The notes beneath the pieces were generated by a model. It searched no databases. It saw only the letters and a program-made list of their open reading frames with translations, and was not told the DNA's origin. Shown here piece by piece: positions 1 to 8,802 of a stretch of 64,000 nt of DNA (positions are counted from its first letter, which is position 1; the number at the start of each line of letters is the position of its first letter). The stretch spans positions 1 to 64,000 of the forward strand of contig SIAJ01000017.1 of NCBI GenBank assembly GCA_009691845.1, written 5' to 3'. The stretch comes from Gemmataceae bacterium (GTDB lineage Bacteria; Planctomycetota; Planctomycetia; Gemmatales; Gemmataceae). A program made the position numbers and the translations under genes.

Positions 1-24
1 ATAACTGATACCAGCGAATTCAAG

Positions 25-1209
25 ATGACACACGCGTTTTTTGCCGTGTTATTGACTACTTGCGGCCAGATGCCGGAGAAGTTCGAGGTCCGACGACTGG
101 AAGGCGAATCGAAATCGAGTGCGATTCAAAGTTTCACTCCCGATGGATCACTCACACTCGCTAGCAACGAAAAACATGCGGCAGGAACATGGTACTCGCT
201 TCGTCGAGAAGGCATCTCGAACCCCGACGTGCCCCGAGACCCTCACGTCGAGCTTACGAACGGCGACCGAATGCGCGGGACCATCGTCGATGCGGACGGC
301 GATGCCGTCCGCTTCCGGCTGTCCATGCCAGGAACAGAACAGTTCATTCGCTTGCCATTCTCGGCCATTCGCGTGATTTGGACGGTGCGGCGTCCCGCGT
401 CCGATCCGAAGTGGCTTCACGTTGCTCGCAAGCGCGACGTGATCCAAACACGGAGCGGCGACCAACTCCTGGGTGCGATCACCAGCATGGATCCGGACCA
501 GAACGTCGTGACGTTTCAGGTGGATGGGAAAGATCAACGATTGGATTTCACCAAGCTCGCAGCCATCGGCTTCAACACGGATCTCGCGCGAGTGAGAAAG
601 CCAAAAGGGCCCTACTATCGCTTAGCATTGGCCGACGGGTCACGCATGAGTGTTCTTTCGATCACCTATGATGGAAAGTCCTGGTCGGCTCAGTCTCTGT
701 TCAAGGAAATCGTCCACATTCCGAACGATCAAATACTCGCTATCGATGTAGAGCAAGGAAAAACGATCTGGTTGGCGGATATATCACCTGCGAAATATCA
801 ATATCAGGTTCAGAGTGCGGATTCGATTCCCTTGGCAGTCAATCGAAGTGTGTCGGGCGAATTCCTGCGCTTGCGAACGTCGGCAGGGGAAGGAACCTTC
901 GATCGCGGCATCGGCTTGCAATCTGAGTGTTCCGTGACGTATTCGCTCGGCGGAAAGTACCATCGCTTCGAAGCACTCGTCGGCCTCGACGCACGAAGTG
1001 GCGTTCGGGGCGATGCAATCCTGGTTGTGCTCGTCGATGGGAAAGAGCAAGTCCTGCCGTCAGCGGGAAGGCTCACGCTCGCGGGTGGGCTCATCGCGGT
1101 TCGCGTGGACCTGACACAAGGGAAGGAACTGACGATTGTCATCAAACCAGGTAACGGCGGAACGATTCAGGATCATGTGAATTTAGTGGAAGCTAGACTG
1201 GTGCCGTAG
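25..1209 (+). CDS. Probable exported protein with C-terminal NPCBM-like domain
   Basis: Predicted 394 residues. The last 130 or so residues (from about 262) have the NPCBM/NEW2 pattern: a region ending with a conserved GIGLQS-type segment, then a beta-rich stretch with a KYHRFEALVGLD motif and a closing HVNLVEARL motif. That is a galactose-binding-like fold common in planctomycete surface proteins. The first 20 residues are weakly hydrophobic, and the reading frame is open to the left edge of the window with no clear ribosome binding site, so the true start may lie upstream. The middle region is beta-rich and not recognised. A carbohydrate-binding role is inferred only from the domain. It converges with the transglutaminase gene, with a hairpin between them. 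Confidence 0.75.
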   Translation: MTHAFFAVLLTTCGQMPEKFEVRRLEGESKSSAIQSFTPDGSLTLASNEKHAAGTWYSLRREGISNPDVPRDPHVELTNGDRMRGTIVDADGDAVRFRLSMPGTEQFIRLPFSAIRVIWTVRRPASDPKWLHVARKRDVIQTRSGDQLLGAITSMDPDQNVVTFQVDGKDQRLDFTKLAAIGFNTDLARVRKPKGPYYRLALADGSRMSVLSITYDGKSWSAQSLFKEIVHIPNDQILAIDVEQGKTIWLADISPAKYQYQVQSADSIPLAVNRSVSGEFLRLRTSAGEGTFDRGIGLQSECSVTYSLGGKYHRFEALVGLDARSGVRGDAILVVLVDGKEQVLPSAGRLTLAGGLIAVRVDLTQGKELTIVIKPGNGGTIQDHVNLVEARLVP

Positions 1210-1241
1210 TGGTTCATCGGCGGCGGCATTACCGTGCAGCC

Positions 1242-1279
1242 GTCCATTTCACCCGACATATTTGCCGGGTGAAATGGAC
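1242..1279. terminator. Hairpin between convergent genes
   Basis: Perfect 14-base inverted repeat (GTCCATTTCACCCG and its complement) with a 10-base loop, lying between the stop codons of two convergent genes. There is no long T run, so it may be a bidirectional terminator or simply an mRNA-end hairpin. Confidence 0.5.
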
Positions 1280-1286
1280 GCTCGCC

Positions 1287-3605
1287 CTATGTGTTGGCTG
1301 AGAGTTGCTTGAGTCTTGCAGCCAACACTCGAATGGTTGCTGCATCGATGATTTGGTCGCCAAAACGTTCGGCATAATAGGCCGCGACGATCTGCATCGG
1401 GATATCCGCGACCGCGGGTGCGTGGGCGAGTTTCTTTCTCGCGTATGCAGCATACTCTCGAGCGGTCTGGCCTTTTTGCCAGTCGATACCGAGACCAGCG
1501 AGGATCGCAGAAAGCCGGCGCAGATTATTGGGATAGCCCACTAGATACTCCGACCGTTTCCTCCCGTAACGTCGCACCAGCCACACGCCAACGATTCCCG
1601 CGGCCAACCCCGCAAAATAGTATGAGCCATTTTCCTCGATCAACCAGAATGCGATGGCAGAGGCGGCCTTCTCGCGCGACTCCGAATTGTAGGCCAGAAG
1701 CACTGTCCTCAAGACGGCTTCCCATTTTTGTCGTGCCTTTTCGAAAAAGGAGACCGGGCCGCTCGACTCCGCTTCGCCGACTGACGGGGTCGGGTCGAAG
1801 GTGACCCAGCGCATCGGTTTCCAGTCGGGCGGGAGTTCGTAACTCGGGGCGACCAAGCTACCGCACAAGACCATGTGCCCGTTCATCAGCGGCCCCCATA
1901 GGCCGAGGCTTGGTGAGATGTACAATACGGGCATCAAGCCTTCGTTCGACGCGGGAAGAAGAACTTCCACCCAGGCGTGTGCTTGGTCCTCACGCACATC
2001 GTACCACCCATCACCGCGACCTTCGCAGCCACGGTAGCCAATGACCATTTGTGCCGGGATCCCCTGCGTTCGCAGCATGAGGACCAAGGCGGTTGCAAAT
2101 CGCTGGCAGTGCCCACTGCGTGTGTTAAGCAAAAAATCCTCGACCGGGTCCAAGGCCTTGTCCTGTCGAGTCAGGTCGAGCGAATACTTGAAGTCCCCGG
2201 ATTGGGACAAATACTCCTCCAATGCACGTGCAATCGCTTCGTGATGCGGAATCAATCTCGTCCGCGTGTCGGGATCGAGGTCCGTTAACACACTTCGCGG
2301 CAACTGGTCTTGGAGAACCAATTTCTCGATCACGTCATCGGTGAATTCCTTGAGCTTGGGCAGCCCACCAGGCAAGCGGGTCAAGTATTCCGTGCGACTG
2401 GGTTGCACGCGCATGACCGGACCATAGCCCGGTTGTGGTGGAGGTGCCCAGGCTTGTAAGTATTGGGGGGCACCGGCGTCGAAACTGAATGCTCCATCCA
2501 GCGAACCATCGTGACGATGCACCCAACTACGGTAGGTACCATCTTCGAAACGACTGGCGGCAGGCGAGAGCAAGCCGCATTGCCAGGCAACCGGATCGGC
2601 AAGCGGCGGCGTGCGGCTCAGTTTCGGATTGAGCACGAAGGTGAAGTGCATCGTCCCTGGTCCGAGATCCGGCATGCGCGAACGGGGATCGCGCGTCACA
2701 CCGGGCGGGCTCACGGCCCGATCGGCCGTCTGAAAACCGAACTGATTGCGAACCCAACGGCCGCTTTCGTAGTTATGCAGATAGATCGCCCGAAATCGTT
2801 GCACCGGGGATACGTCCTGAACCGGCTGACCGACGGGAGTTGACGCGAAGAATTCGAACGCCTTTTCCGGGTTCACATCAACCTGGCCGGTGCGATTCAG
2901 GTCCACGGGTCCTTCACTAACTCCGGTCGTCGCACGTCCGCGCGTGTTCAGAGCGAGTTCCCATTGGCTACCGGAACGTGGCGTCGCCCAAAAGAGCGGA
3001 ACCGCCGCCACGCCGCAGAACGCGGCCCAAAGAAACGCGTGTCGCAGCCCCTTCCAGCGACCGCCGTTCAGACGGACCGTCTCGCCCTGTTCCGGGCCGA
3101 GTTCGCGAAAGACGTGGAAGGTGCTGAGAGACCAGACGAACAGCGCTGTGTACAGAACGAACAACAGGATGAAGGCGCCATCCATGGCCAAGGCGCAGGC
3201 CAGTGCGATGCCCAAAAGGCCCAGGCCCTGCATCGCCCAGTAGTCCCCCATATGCTTCGACCGCAGCATCTTCGCCGGGATCAAGATCATCAACACGGGT
3301 GCGAGATAAGGTAATGCGCTTGCCGGCCAAGGAAGGGTTTCGGACAGTCCGGTTGGCGGACGAACGACCTGGAAGATCGCCCACAAACCTAGCAGGGCAC
3401 CGAGCCCGAGGCCAACGATATTGGCGGCTCGCAACGAAAGTTCCCAGCGTCCTTCTCGATAGTAGGCGACGCCGAGCAAGAGCAAACAGAAGACCGTGAC
3501 AAAGGGAAGTTCTGGAAGCAAGTCCCCGCCCGCCACGCCGATCGCAACAAGGGCGACGGCGAGAGAGAGATAGAGGCTCGTGTGAAAAGGTCGAACGGCC
3601 GACAT
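1287..3605 (-). CDS. TgpA-like membrane transglutaminase
   Basis: 772 residues. The N-terminus has about six hydrophobic segments (residues 10-210), followed by a large extracytoplasmic domain with a transglutaminase-like core. The catalytic triad is visible: Cys500 in SGHCQRFA, His543 in AHAWVEV and Asp604 in WVTFDPTPS. One further membrane segment lies near 660-680, and a C-terminal cytoplasmic tail resembles DUF4129. This DUF3488/transglutaminase/DUF4129 order is that of TgpA-type proteins, which often sit next to MoxR and DUF58 genes; here the only MoxR gene is 23 kb away. The substrate is unknown; protein cross-linking or cleavage in the cell envelope is inferred from the family. Confidence 0.88.
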   Translation of the reverse strand: MSAVRPFHTSLYLSLAVALVAIGVAGGDLLPELPFVTVFCLLLLGVAYYREGRWELSLRAANIVGLGLGALLGLWAIFQVVRPPTGLSETLPWPASALPYLAPVLMILIPAKMLRSKHMGDYWAMQGLGLLGIALACALAMDGAFILLFVLYTALFVWSLSTFHVFRELGPEQGETVRLNGGRWKGLRHAFLWAAFCGVAAVPLFWATPRSGSQWELALNTRGRATTGVSEGPVDLNRTGQVDVNPEKAFEFFASTPVGQPVQDVSPVQRFRAIYLHNYESGRWVRNQFGFQTADRAVSPPGVTRDPRSRMPDLGPGTMHFTFVLNPKLSRTPPLADPVAWQCGLLSPAASRFEDGTYRSWVHRHDGSLDGAFSFDAGAPQYLQAWAPPPQPGYGPVMRVQPSRTEYLTRLPGGLPKLKEFTDDVIEKLVLQDQLPRSVLTDLDPDTRTRLIPHHEAIARALEEYLSQSGDFKYSLDLTRQDKALDPVEDFLLNTRSGHCQRFATALVLMLRTQGIPAQMVIGYRGCEGRGDGWYDVREDQAHAWVEVLLPASNEGLMPVLYISPSLGLWGPLMNGHMVLCGSLVAPSYELPPDWKPMRWVTFDPTPSVGEAESSGPVSFFEKARQKWEAVLRTVLLAYNSESREKAASAIAFWLIEENGSYYFAGLAAGIVGVWLVRRYGRKRSEYLVGYPNNLRRLSAILAGLGIDWQKGQTAREYAAYARKKLAHAPAVADIPMQIVAAYYAERFGDQIIDAATIRVLAARLKQLSANT

Positions 3606-3684
3606 GTCGAAATCCTATCGCGATCGGAGCGGATGCGAGGCAGCCCGAACCGGAGAGTCGGCCGGCCTCGCGTTCATTTCCGAC

Positions 3685-4230
3685 TTACTCCTCCAAAATC
3701 TTCGGGAGATCCTTCAGGATTTTCTCGACGTCGGCCGCGGTCATCTTGCCTTTCTCGAAAACGAAATTCGCTTTCACTTTTCGGTCGACGTACAGCAGGA
3801 CCGTGACCTGCGCATCCTTGGCCAGATTGTAGCCCTTCGGCCCTTCGGCTTTATCCAATGCTAAAATGGTTTCCTTGAAGCCGAGTTTTTCTCCGAAACC
3901 CTTCGCTTTCTTTTCCATCTCGTCGGACTTGTCCAGGAATATCACAAAAGAGGCCATTTCCTTTTTCTTGTGTTTGGTCGTGGCTTCATCGATCTTCTTG
4001 ACCAGACCGGTCAAGCTGTCGTCGATCTCGCGAGCGAAGATCGCGACGACGGGACTGCTCCCGTTGGATCAGACGAGGCAGGCGAATTGCCCGGCATTCG
4101 GGCCCGTAACGTTCAACGGGTTGAACGATTTGACTGCTTCTCCGACTTGGATGCCGGATTTGATTTCCGCCAAACAGGTACTGCCTACAAGCAGCATGCT
4201 GGCGGCCATCAGAGACGAAACTCGAAACAT
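3685..4230 (-). CDS. Exported thioredoxin-like protein with in-frame TGA (candidate selenoprotein)
   Basis: The reading frame starts at ATG 4230, after a GGAGAAG ribosome binding site, with a signal peptide ending near CLAEIK (residues 1-22). It runs 181 codons and is interrupted only by TGA at codon 54 (bases 4071-4069). The context is A-C51-L-V-TGA-S-N-G, then a PVVAIFARE strand and, after a lysine-rich segment, a second strand FVIFLD and VTVLLYVDRKVKANF: a thioredoxin-like alternation. The TGA falls where a CxxC redox motif would have its second cysteine, giving CxxU if read as selenocysteine. Coding character is equally good on both sides. If TGA is a stop, only a 53-residue exported peptide is made, or a remnant from TTG 4014. 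Pseudogene or sequencing error (TGC or TGT read as TGA) remain possible. No sel genes are in the window. Confidence 0.7.
4018..4064 (-). promoter_or_regulatory. Hairpins immediately downstream of in-frame TGA (possible SECIS)
   Basis: Reading the minus strand after the TGA, bases 4064-4049 form a perfect 6-bp stem (ACGGGA/TCCCGT) with loop GCAG. Bases 4050-4018 can form a longer stem: GTCGTC/GACGAC, then GATCT/AGATC, a bulged T, and CG pairs closing a small loop about 35-38 bases after the TGA. The two share two bases, so they compete. A bacterial SECIS lies just 3' of the UGA, typically with a small apical loop; the first loop is nearer than usual and the second is within the usual range. 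Function is inference. Confidence 0.35.
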
Positions 4231-4373
4231 TTTCAGCTTCTCCACGTTTTAGGAAGATCCCATCTATGCATGAATACTGTAGCCGATACAGCGCGTAAGA
4301 GGCAAGCAGGCTTGGTGATTTGAGTGCTTTCGTGCTTTTCAATCTGGCACGACCCGGAGAGTGCGGCCTACTA

Positions 4374-4766
4374 TTACTCATCAATAATCGGCGGACGCGG
4401 CTCCAGAGTCGGGGAGTAGTTTGCCGGCCGTGGGCCCAGTTTCACTTTCAACACCAGCGATTCATTGCCTCGGCGAATATCGAGCGCGAGGATGGTGCCC
4501 GGTCTCTTGCTTGCGACGATCTTCAAGAATGCACTCGTGTCCCCATCGGCCATGCTGATGCCATCGACCTTCAGAATCGTATCGTTCGGTTTCAGATTCG
4601 CCTTGGTTGCCGGCGAATCCGGTATCACCTCGATGATCACCAAACCATTGCCGCCATCGGCTTGAAACATGATGCCAATAAAGCCCGGACCGGTGCCGAG
4701 CGGTTCCTTGTCCTTGAGCGCCGGTGCTCCCAGAGCGAGGGCAGTGATCAGGGTTAGACTTGTCAT
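4374..4766 (-). CDS. Small exported PDZ-domain protein (copy 1)
   Basis: 130 residues: a short signal peptide (MTSLTLITALALGAPA) followed by a single PDZ-like domain. The carboxylate-binding region reads GFIGIMFQ, followed by VIIEVIPDSPATKANLKPND and a DTILKVDGISM loop, as in PDZ domains of HtrA-type proteases, but no protease domain is present. The C-terminus is proline-rich with an RPPIIDE end. It is a tandem paralogue of the next gene, equal in length and clearly similar along its whole length. It probably acts outside the cytoplasm as a peptide-binding module; the partner is unknown. Confidence 0.85.
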   Translation of the reverse strand: MTSLTLITALALGAPALKDKEPLGTGPGFIGIMFQADGGNGLVIIEVIPDSPATKANLKPNDTILKVDGISMADGDTSAFLKIVASKRPGTILALDIRRGNESLVLKVKLGPRPANYSPTLEPRPPIIDE

Positions 4767-4781
4767 CTGTCATCTCCTCAA

Positions 4782-4827
4782 TGTGGCACGACGTGCCACG
4801 TTGAGTCGGCACACGGAGTGTGCCGAC
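4782..4827. repeat. Two short palindromes, including the GTCGGCACAC repeat
   Basis: Between the PDZ genes are GTGGCACG-A-CGTGCCAC (4782-4798) and GTCGGCACAC-GGA-GTGTGCCGAC (4805-4827), both perfect. The second recurs at 8803-8825 with only the loop changed, and more loosely at 9033-9053 and 54050-54075. It is a dispersed palindromic element rather than a site specific to this gene pair, though it could act as an attenuator between the two genes. Confidence 0.7.
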
Positions 4828-4829
4828 TA

Positions 4830-5222
4830 CTACTCATCAATAATAATCGGCGGACGCGGTATCGGCGTTGGCGAGAAGTCCGCCGGCCGCGGGCCCAATT
4901 TCACTTTCAACACCATCGATTCCTTGCCTCGGCGGATATCGAGCGTGACGATCGTGCCTGGCCTCATGCCGCCGACAAGTTTCACGAAAGCACTCGTGTC
5001 CTCGTTGGCCATACTGAAGCCATCGACTTTCAGAATCACATCGTTCGCTTTCAAATTCGCCTTGGTCGCCGGCGAATCGGGTTTCACTTCGGTAATCAAC
5101 AAACCATCGCCATCGGCCTGAAAGGTGATGCCAATATAGCCGGGCCCCGTGCCCAGCGGTTCCTTCTCCTTGAGGGCCGGTGCTCCGAGTGCGAGGGCGG
5201 TGATTAGGATTAGACTTGTCAT
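4830..5222 (-). CDS. Small exported PDZ-domain protein (copy 2)
   Basis: 130 residues, same architecture as its downstream neighbour: signal peptide MTSLILITALALGAPA, PDZ domain with GYIGITFQ, ITEVKPDSPATKANLKAND and DVILKVDGFSM motifs, and a proline-rich tail ending PPIIIDE. It retains the same motif order as copy 1 with scattered substitutions, so this is a recent tandem duplication in which both copies stay intact. Copy 2 is transcribed first. No protease or other enzymatic domain is attached. Confidence 0.85.
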   Translation of the reverse strand: MTSLILITALALGAPALKEKEPLGTGPGYIGITFQADGDGLLITEVKPDSPATKANLKANDVILKVDGFSMANEDTSAFVKLVGGMRPGTIVTLDIRRGKESMVLKVKLGPRPADFSPTPIPRPPIIIDE

Positions 5223-5281
5223 GCTTGATCTCCCCGTCCTACGTTGCGGCCGTTGGCCGCAACGCTAAACGCTACTGCCGA

Positions 5282-6214
5282 TTACAACCCGTAAAACTTG
5301 ACCGCGTTGTCGTGGAACAGTTTCTTCTGTTCCGCTTCCGGGCGATCCTTCACAATCTCCCTGGCCGCATGTACCCAGTCCTTGAGAGGCGCACCCAGCG
5401 TGCACACCGGCCAGTCGCTGGCAAACATCACGCGGTCCCAACCAAACACTTCGATCGTATGCTTCACGGCCGGGGCCAGTTGATCGATCGACCAATCGCC
5501 TTTCTTGACCGACGCGATAATGCCGGAGACCTTGCCCATCACGTTTTTGTTCTTGGCCACCTTGGCGATGTCCTTTTTCCACTGTTCCATTTTCTTGGCA
5601 TCGAGAATCGGAGCGTTGCCGCAATGATCGAGAATGAACCGCGTTCCAGGACACTCGCTTGCCAGCTTCACCGCATCGGGCAGGTCGCCAGGCCGAATGC
5701 AAATGTCCCAACTCAGGCCGATGTCGCCGAGATACTTGATCCCTGTAACAAAATCCTTCTGATTGGAGAAGCCCGAAGGCGTTCCTTCATTATGCACGAC
5801 CTGGCGAAGGCCCTTGATGTACGGGCTCCCCTTGAACTGATCGACGTACTTCTTGAACGCATCCCCCTTCGCGGGCCGGCCACTGATTACAGCAGCCACG
5901 GTGATGCTGCTCTTCGATTTGATGAGTTCGATCAGGTAGTCGGCTTCCTTTTGCTGATGGTCTTCGATCACATCCACTTCCATGTACACGGACTTGACGA
6001 AGTTCAGCCCCTTGATCGCCTCGGCATATTCCTTTGGCGTGTGGCTGACGGCCAGCGGGTCGCCTTCCTTGACCCAGCCGAGCTTGAATTTCGTCAGGTC
6101 CCACAAGTGTTGATGGCAATCGACGATGGGGAGCATCTTGGGTTCGTCCTTGGCAGTGGCGGCCAGGGCGACAGACGCAGTCGCGGCCGTGGTAAGAAAA
6201 TCGCGGCGGTTCAT
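5282..6214 (-). CDS. Tat-exported amidohydrolase (amidohydro-rel, TIM barrel)
   Basis: 310 residues from ATG 6214, chosen because it follows a GAGGA ribosome binding site and begins with a twin-arginine signal (MNRRDFLTTAA). Metal-binding and fold motifs of the amidohydrolase 2 family are present: DCHQHLWD (H34, H36) at the first strand, FILDHCGN in the middle and MFASDWPV near the end. This set resembles L-fuconolactonase and 2-pyrone-4,6-dicarboxylate lactonase relatives. It probably hydrolyses a sugar lactone or similar compound in the periplasm; the substrate is not identifiable from the sequence. Confidence 0.87.
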   Translation of the reverse strand: MNRRDFLTTAATASVALAATAKDEPKMLPIVDCHQHLWDLTKFKLGWVKEGDPLAVSHTPKEYAEAIKGLNFVKSVYMEVDVIEDHQQKEADYLIELIKSKSSITVAAVISGRPAKGDAFKKYVDQFKGSPYIKGLRQVVHNEGTPSGFSNQKDFVTGIKYLGDIGLSWDICIRPGDLPDAVKLASECPGTRFILDHCGNAPILDAKKMEQWKKDIAKVAKNKNVMGKVSGIIASVKKGDWSIDQLAPAVKHTIEVFGWDRVMFASDWPVCTLGAPLKDWVHAAREIVKDRPEAEQKKLFHDNAVKFYGL

Positions 6215-6302
6215 CAAAGGTGTCCTCGGAGAGATATTGGGGATTGTACCCCGGATGCAATGTACGGCCAAGACCGAAGCGCAAGCGAGGCGCAGGGAAC
6301 GC

Positions 6303-8771
6303 CTATTGCGTCGCGTTCAGCCGGAGTATCGCTAGCTTTGCTTCGACAGTCACGCGCGAACCGCTCGCACCACCCGCCATCCGTTCGAGCAACTTCCACG
6401 CCTCCGGCGTACCGATTCGTTCGAGCAGCCAGACGCAGCGCAAGCCGCGAAGAGCGTCGCCGATTGGCGGCACGGCCGGATTGAGCTTCAAGAGAACCTG
6501 CTCCAGGCGTGCACGTTGCTCTTCGGATCGCGGGGCTTTCAGTGCCTCACGCAAATCGCCTTCAATGCTCTCACCCCGACCCACCAGCGTCTTGGCGGCC
6601 TCCTCACGCACGTTGAATTTCGAGTGATCGAGCTTGAGAATCCACGACGCCGTGTCTTTCGGGCCGGGCACGGGTTGCATGTGCGTTGCGAGCAACTCGG
6701 TCGCTTGAGTGGGATAATCTTGAAGATGCCAAAGCGATTTCCAGGCAACACTGGCATCGATGGAGGAAAGATCGTTCCACGACTCGTCGGAATCGGGCTG
6801 CTTCCACTCGTGAGCGTTTTTGGGCGTTTTCCAGAGCAAAACAGTACTATCTGTCATCGCTGTTGCGAGAACGGAACCGTCTGGGCTGAAAGCCAAGGCC
6901 GACGCACTGGCAACGGGCACGCTCCAGTTCCAGGCCGAATTCCTGAGATTGTGAACGATGACTTCGCGCTCCGCCGCCACGGCCAGATGCTGGCCATCGG
7001 GCGAAAGAGTTGCCTTGTCGAAGTTGGGAATGTCCTGAGGCAAATTCGTGGCGATGCCACCAGTCAGCGATTCCCACACGTAACTACTGATGGTCGAGCC
7101 GGCGATCGTTCGTCCCGCGACAAACGTTGTGGATTGCACCGGCAACAGACTAATGAGCCGGGCGTCGAGACTTCCTTGCAGAGGCGGAATCTCGGCATTG
7201 ATCAGGAAGTCGTACCTCCAACCCGCTGGGCCGTACAGCACAGTGCTTTTGCCGCGAAAGAGGGAAACGGCCTGCCGAGGCGCGACGTCCGGCGATTTGC
7301 GAGTACGACGAAATTCAAGCTTGCCGTGCGGATCGTACATTTCAAATGTCGCACCTTCAGAGTTGTTCATCTGTACGGCAAGCCGTCCGCCCTCAAGAAA
7401 TTCGTGGTGGTTGGTTTGATTGGTGATGGGCGGCGCGTAGGTTTGTGCAACGAGCGGGTTCTCCGGTTGGCGTGTGTTCCATGCCCGGATCAGCCGATCG
7501 AGCAAAAATGTCCGCACACGGATCCCGCGCCAATCGAGATGGGCGGCAACGACGGCATCCTCAACCATCTCTTTCCAAACAAGCCCTTCGTTCGCAACTG
7601 CCCAGACGCCCAACAAATCGCGACGTTGCGGGGCTCCGGGTTCCAGGCTGTTCGCCGGCCAAACCGTCAAGAGCCGGGCCCCGTCCTCAGACCACTTTAA
7701 CAATGATGAACCCGAAGGTCTGGCCATGATCGGCTCGACAAATGCAGGCTTTCCGGTCAAAATGTCCCACTTCTGGATCCATGCCGAGCCCGTCAGCAAC
7801 GATTTGCCATCCGGCGAGAATGCAACTAGCCGTGCTTCGTGGGGCAGGCGATGCAGAACCTTACCCGTCGCCGTTTCCCACACGATCACCAAGTGGCCGT
7901 CGGCCAGTGCCACTCGACTTCCGTCAGGCGAAAGGTCCACTCCACACATTCCAGGCAGACTGGTCGAGTCGATGGGCGTGCTCATCACTTTTTGGCCGTT
8001 GGCCGCGTCGAAGACGGCAATTCCCGCCTGATCCGTGACTGCAACGCTTCGGCCATCGGCAGAGACGGTTCTCAATCGGCCGGCTCCTTTCATCGGCACG
8101 GTCCACAGTTCCTTGCCGTTGACGATGTCGCGGGCAGTCAGTTCTGGGTCGGCCGTGCCTCCCGTGGCGAAGACTCGTTTGGCATCGGGAGACAATCGCA
8201 GGCTCTGCAAGTCGGAGCGGTCGTTGATGAGACGCGTGTACCGATTGTTCGCCAAATCGAATCGCCAGGCGACGCCGGGCGAGGAATCGGCCGACGCGAT
8301 GCCGGCCAGGAAGCGATGATTGGCCGACAAATCAATCGAGTACAGCTTGCGGCCCAGATCACCGAGTGGAGACGGTAGCTTGAAAGCGACGAGAGGCTCC
8401 CCTGTCACAGGGTCGCAAAGTGTCCCCTCGCTCCCCTGAAGTTTGAGAACGGCACGGCCATGCCGAAACGTCAGATTGGACGTCGTCCTCTCGCCTACAG
8501 CCGCAATCGTTTGAACCCAACGCCCCGTGGCCGAATCCAAAACCGTTACGCCATTCCAATCGGAGGCGACGCATTGCTTGCCGTCCGCTGTCCAAGCCAG
8601 CGAGTACGCGAGGCCAAAAAGAGCCGGCGGAATCCCGAACCGAGCAATCGCCCCGGGAGGAAGGGGGCAACCATTACGATCGAAGTGCAACTCTCGCGGC
8701 ACCGGGCCAGGCTCGCGCGCGAAACTGCATGAAGCGAGCAGAGCGAGGATGGCCAGACGAACGAGCAACAC
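6303..8771 (-). CDS. WD40-repeat lipoprotein with C-terminal helical repeat
   Basis: About 822 residues from GTG 8771, preceded by AAGG at good spacing; the longer reading frame upstream runs through a dispersed palindrome and is less likely. The N-terminus is a lipoprotein-type signal ending LALLASC. The body holds irregular WD40 blades (LSPDGSRVALADG, FSPDGKSLLTGSA, FSPDGSVLATAMTDS), predicting one or two beta-propellers. The last 130 residues form the helical module often attached to planctomycete WD40 proteins (DHSKFNVREEAAKTLVGRG onward). It is presumably a protein-interaction scaffold on the outer face of a membrane; no catalytic domain is seen. Confidence 0.85.
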   Translation of the reverse strand: MLLVRLAILALLASCSFAREPGPVPRELHFDRNGCPLPPGAIARFGIPPALFGLAYSLAWTADGKQCVASDWNGVTVLDSATGRWVQTIAAVGERTTSNLTFRHGRAVLKLQGSEGTLCDPVTGEPLVAFKLPSPLGDLGRKLYSIDLSANHRFLAGIASADSSPGVAWRFDLANNRYTRLINDRSDLQSLRLSPDAKRVFATGGTADPELTARDIVNGKELWTVPMKGAGRLRTVSADGRSVAVTDQAGIAVFDAANGQKVMSTPIDSTSLPGMCGVDLSPDGSRVALADGHLVIVWETATGKVLHRLPHEARLVAFSPDGKSLLTGSAWIQKWDILTGKPAFVEPIMARPSGSSLLKWSEDGARLLTVWPANSLEPGAPQRRDLLGVWAVANEGLVWKEMVEDAVVAAHLDWRGIRVRTFLLDRLIRAWNTRQPENPLVAQTYAPPITNQTNHHEFLEGGRLAVQMNNSEGATFEMYDPHGKLEFRRTRKSPDVAPRQAVSLFRGKSTVLYGPAGWRYDFLINAEIPPLQGSLDARLISLLPVQSTTFVAGRTIAGSTISSYVWESLTGGIATNLPQDIPNFDKATLSPDGQHLAVAAEREVIVHNLRNSAWNWSVPVASASALAFSPDGSVLATAMTDSTVLLWKTPKNAHEWKQPDSDESWNDLSSIDASVAWKSLWHLQDYPTQATELLATHMQPVPGPKDTASWILKLDHSKFNVREEAAKTLVGRGESIEGDLREALKAPRSEEQRARLEQVLLKLNPAVPPIGDALRGLRCVWLLERIGTPEAWKLLERMAGGASGSRVTVEAKLAILRLNATQ

Positions 8772-8802
8772 GGCACCTTGAGAGACTAAACCACCGATAG
8801 GT

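Noticed and set aside
4069-4071. Ordinary nonsense mutation as the sole explanation of the TGA
   Set aside because: Not excluded, but rejected as the default because the position coincides with a CxxC site and the downstream frame shows no further decay.
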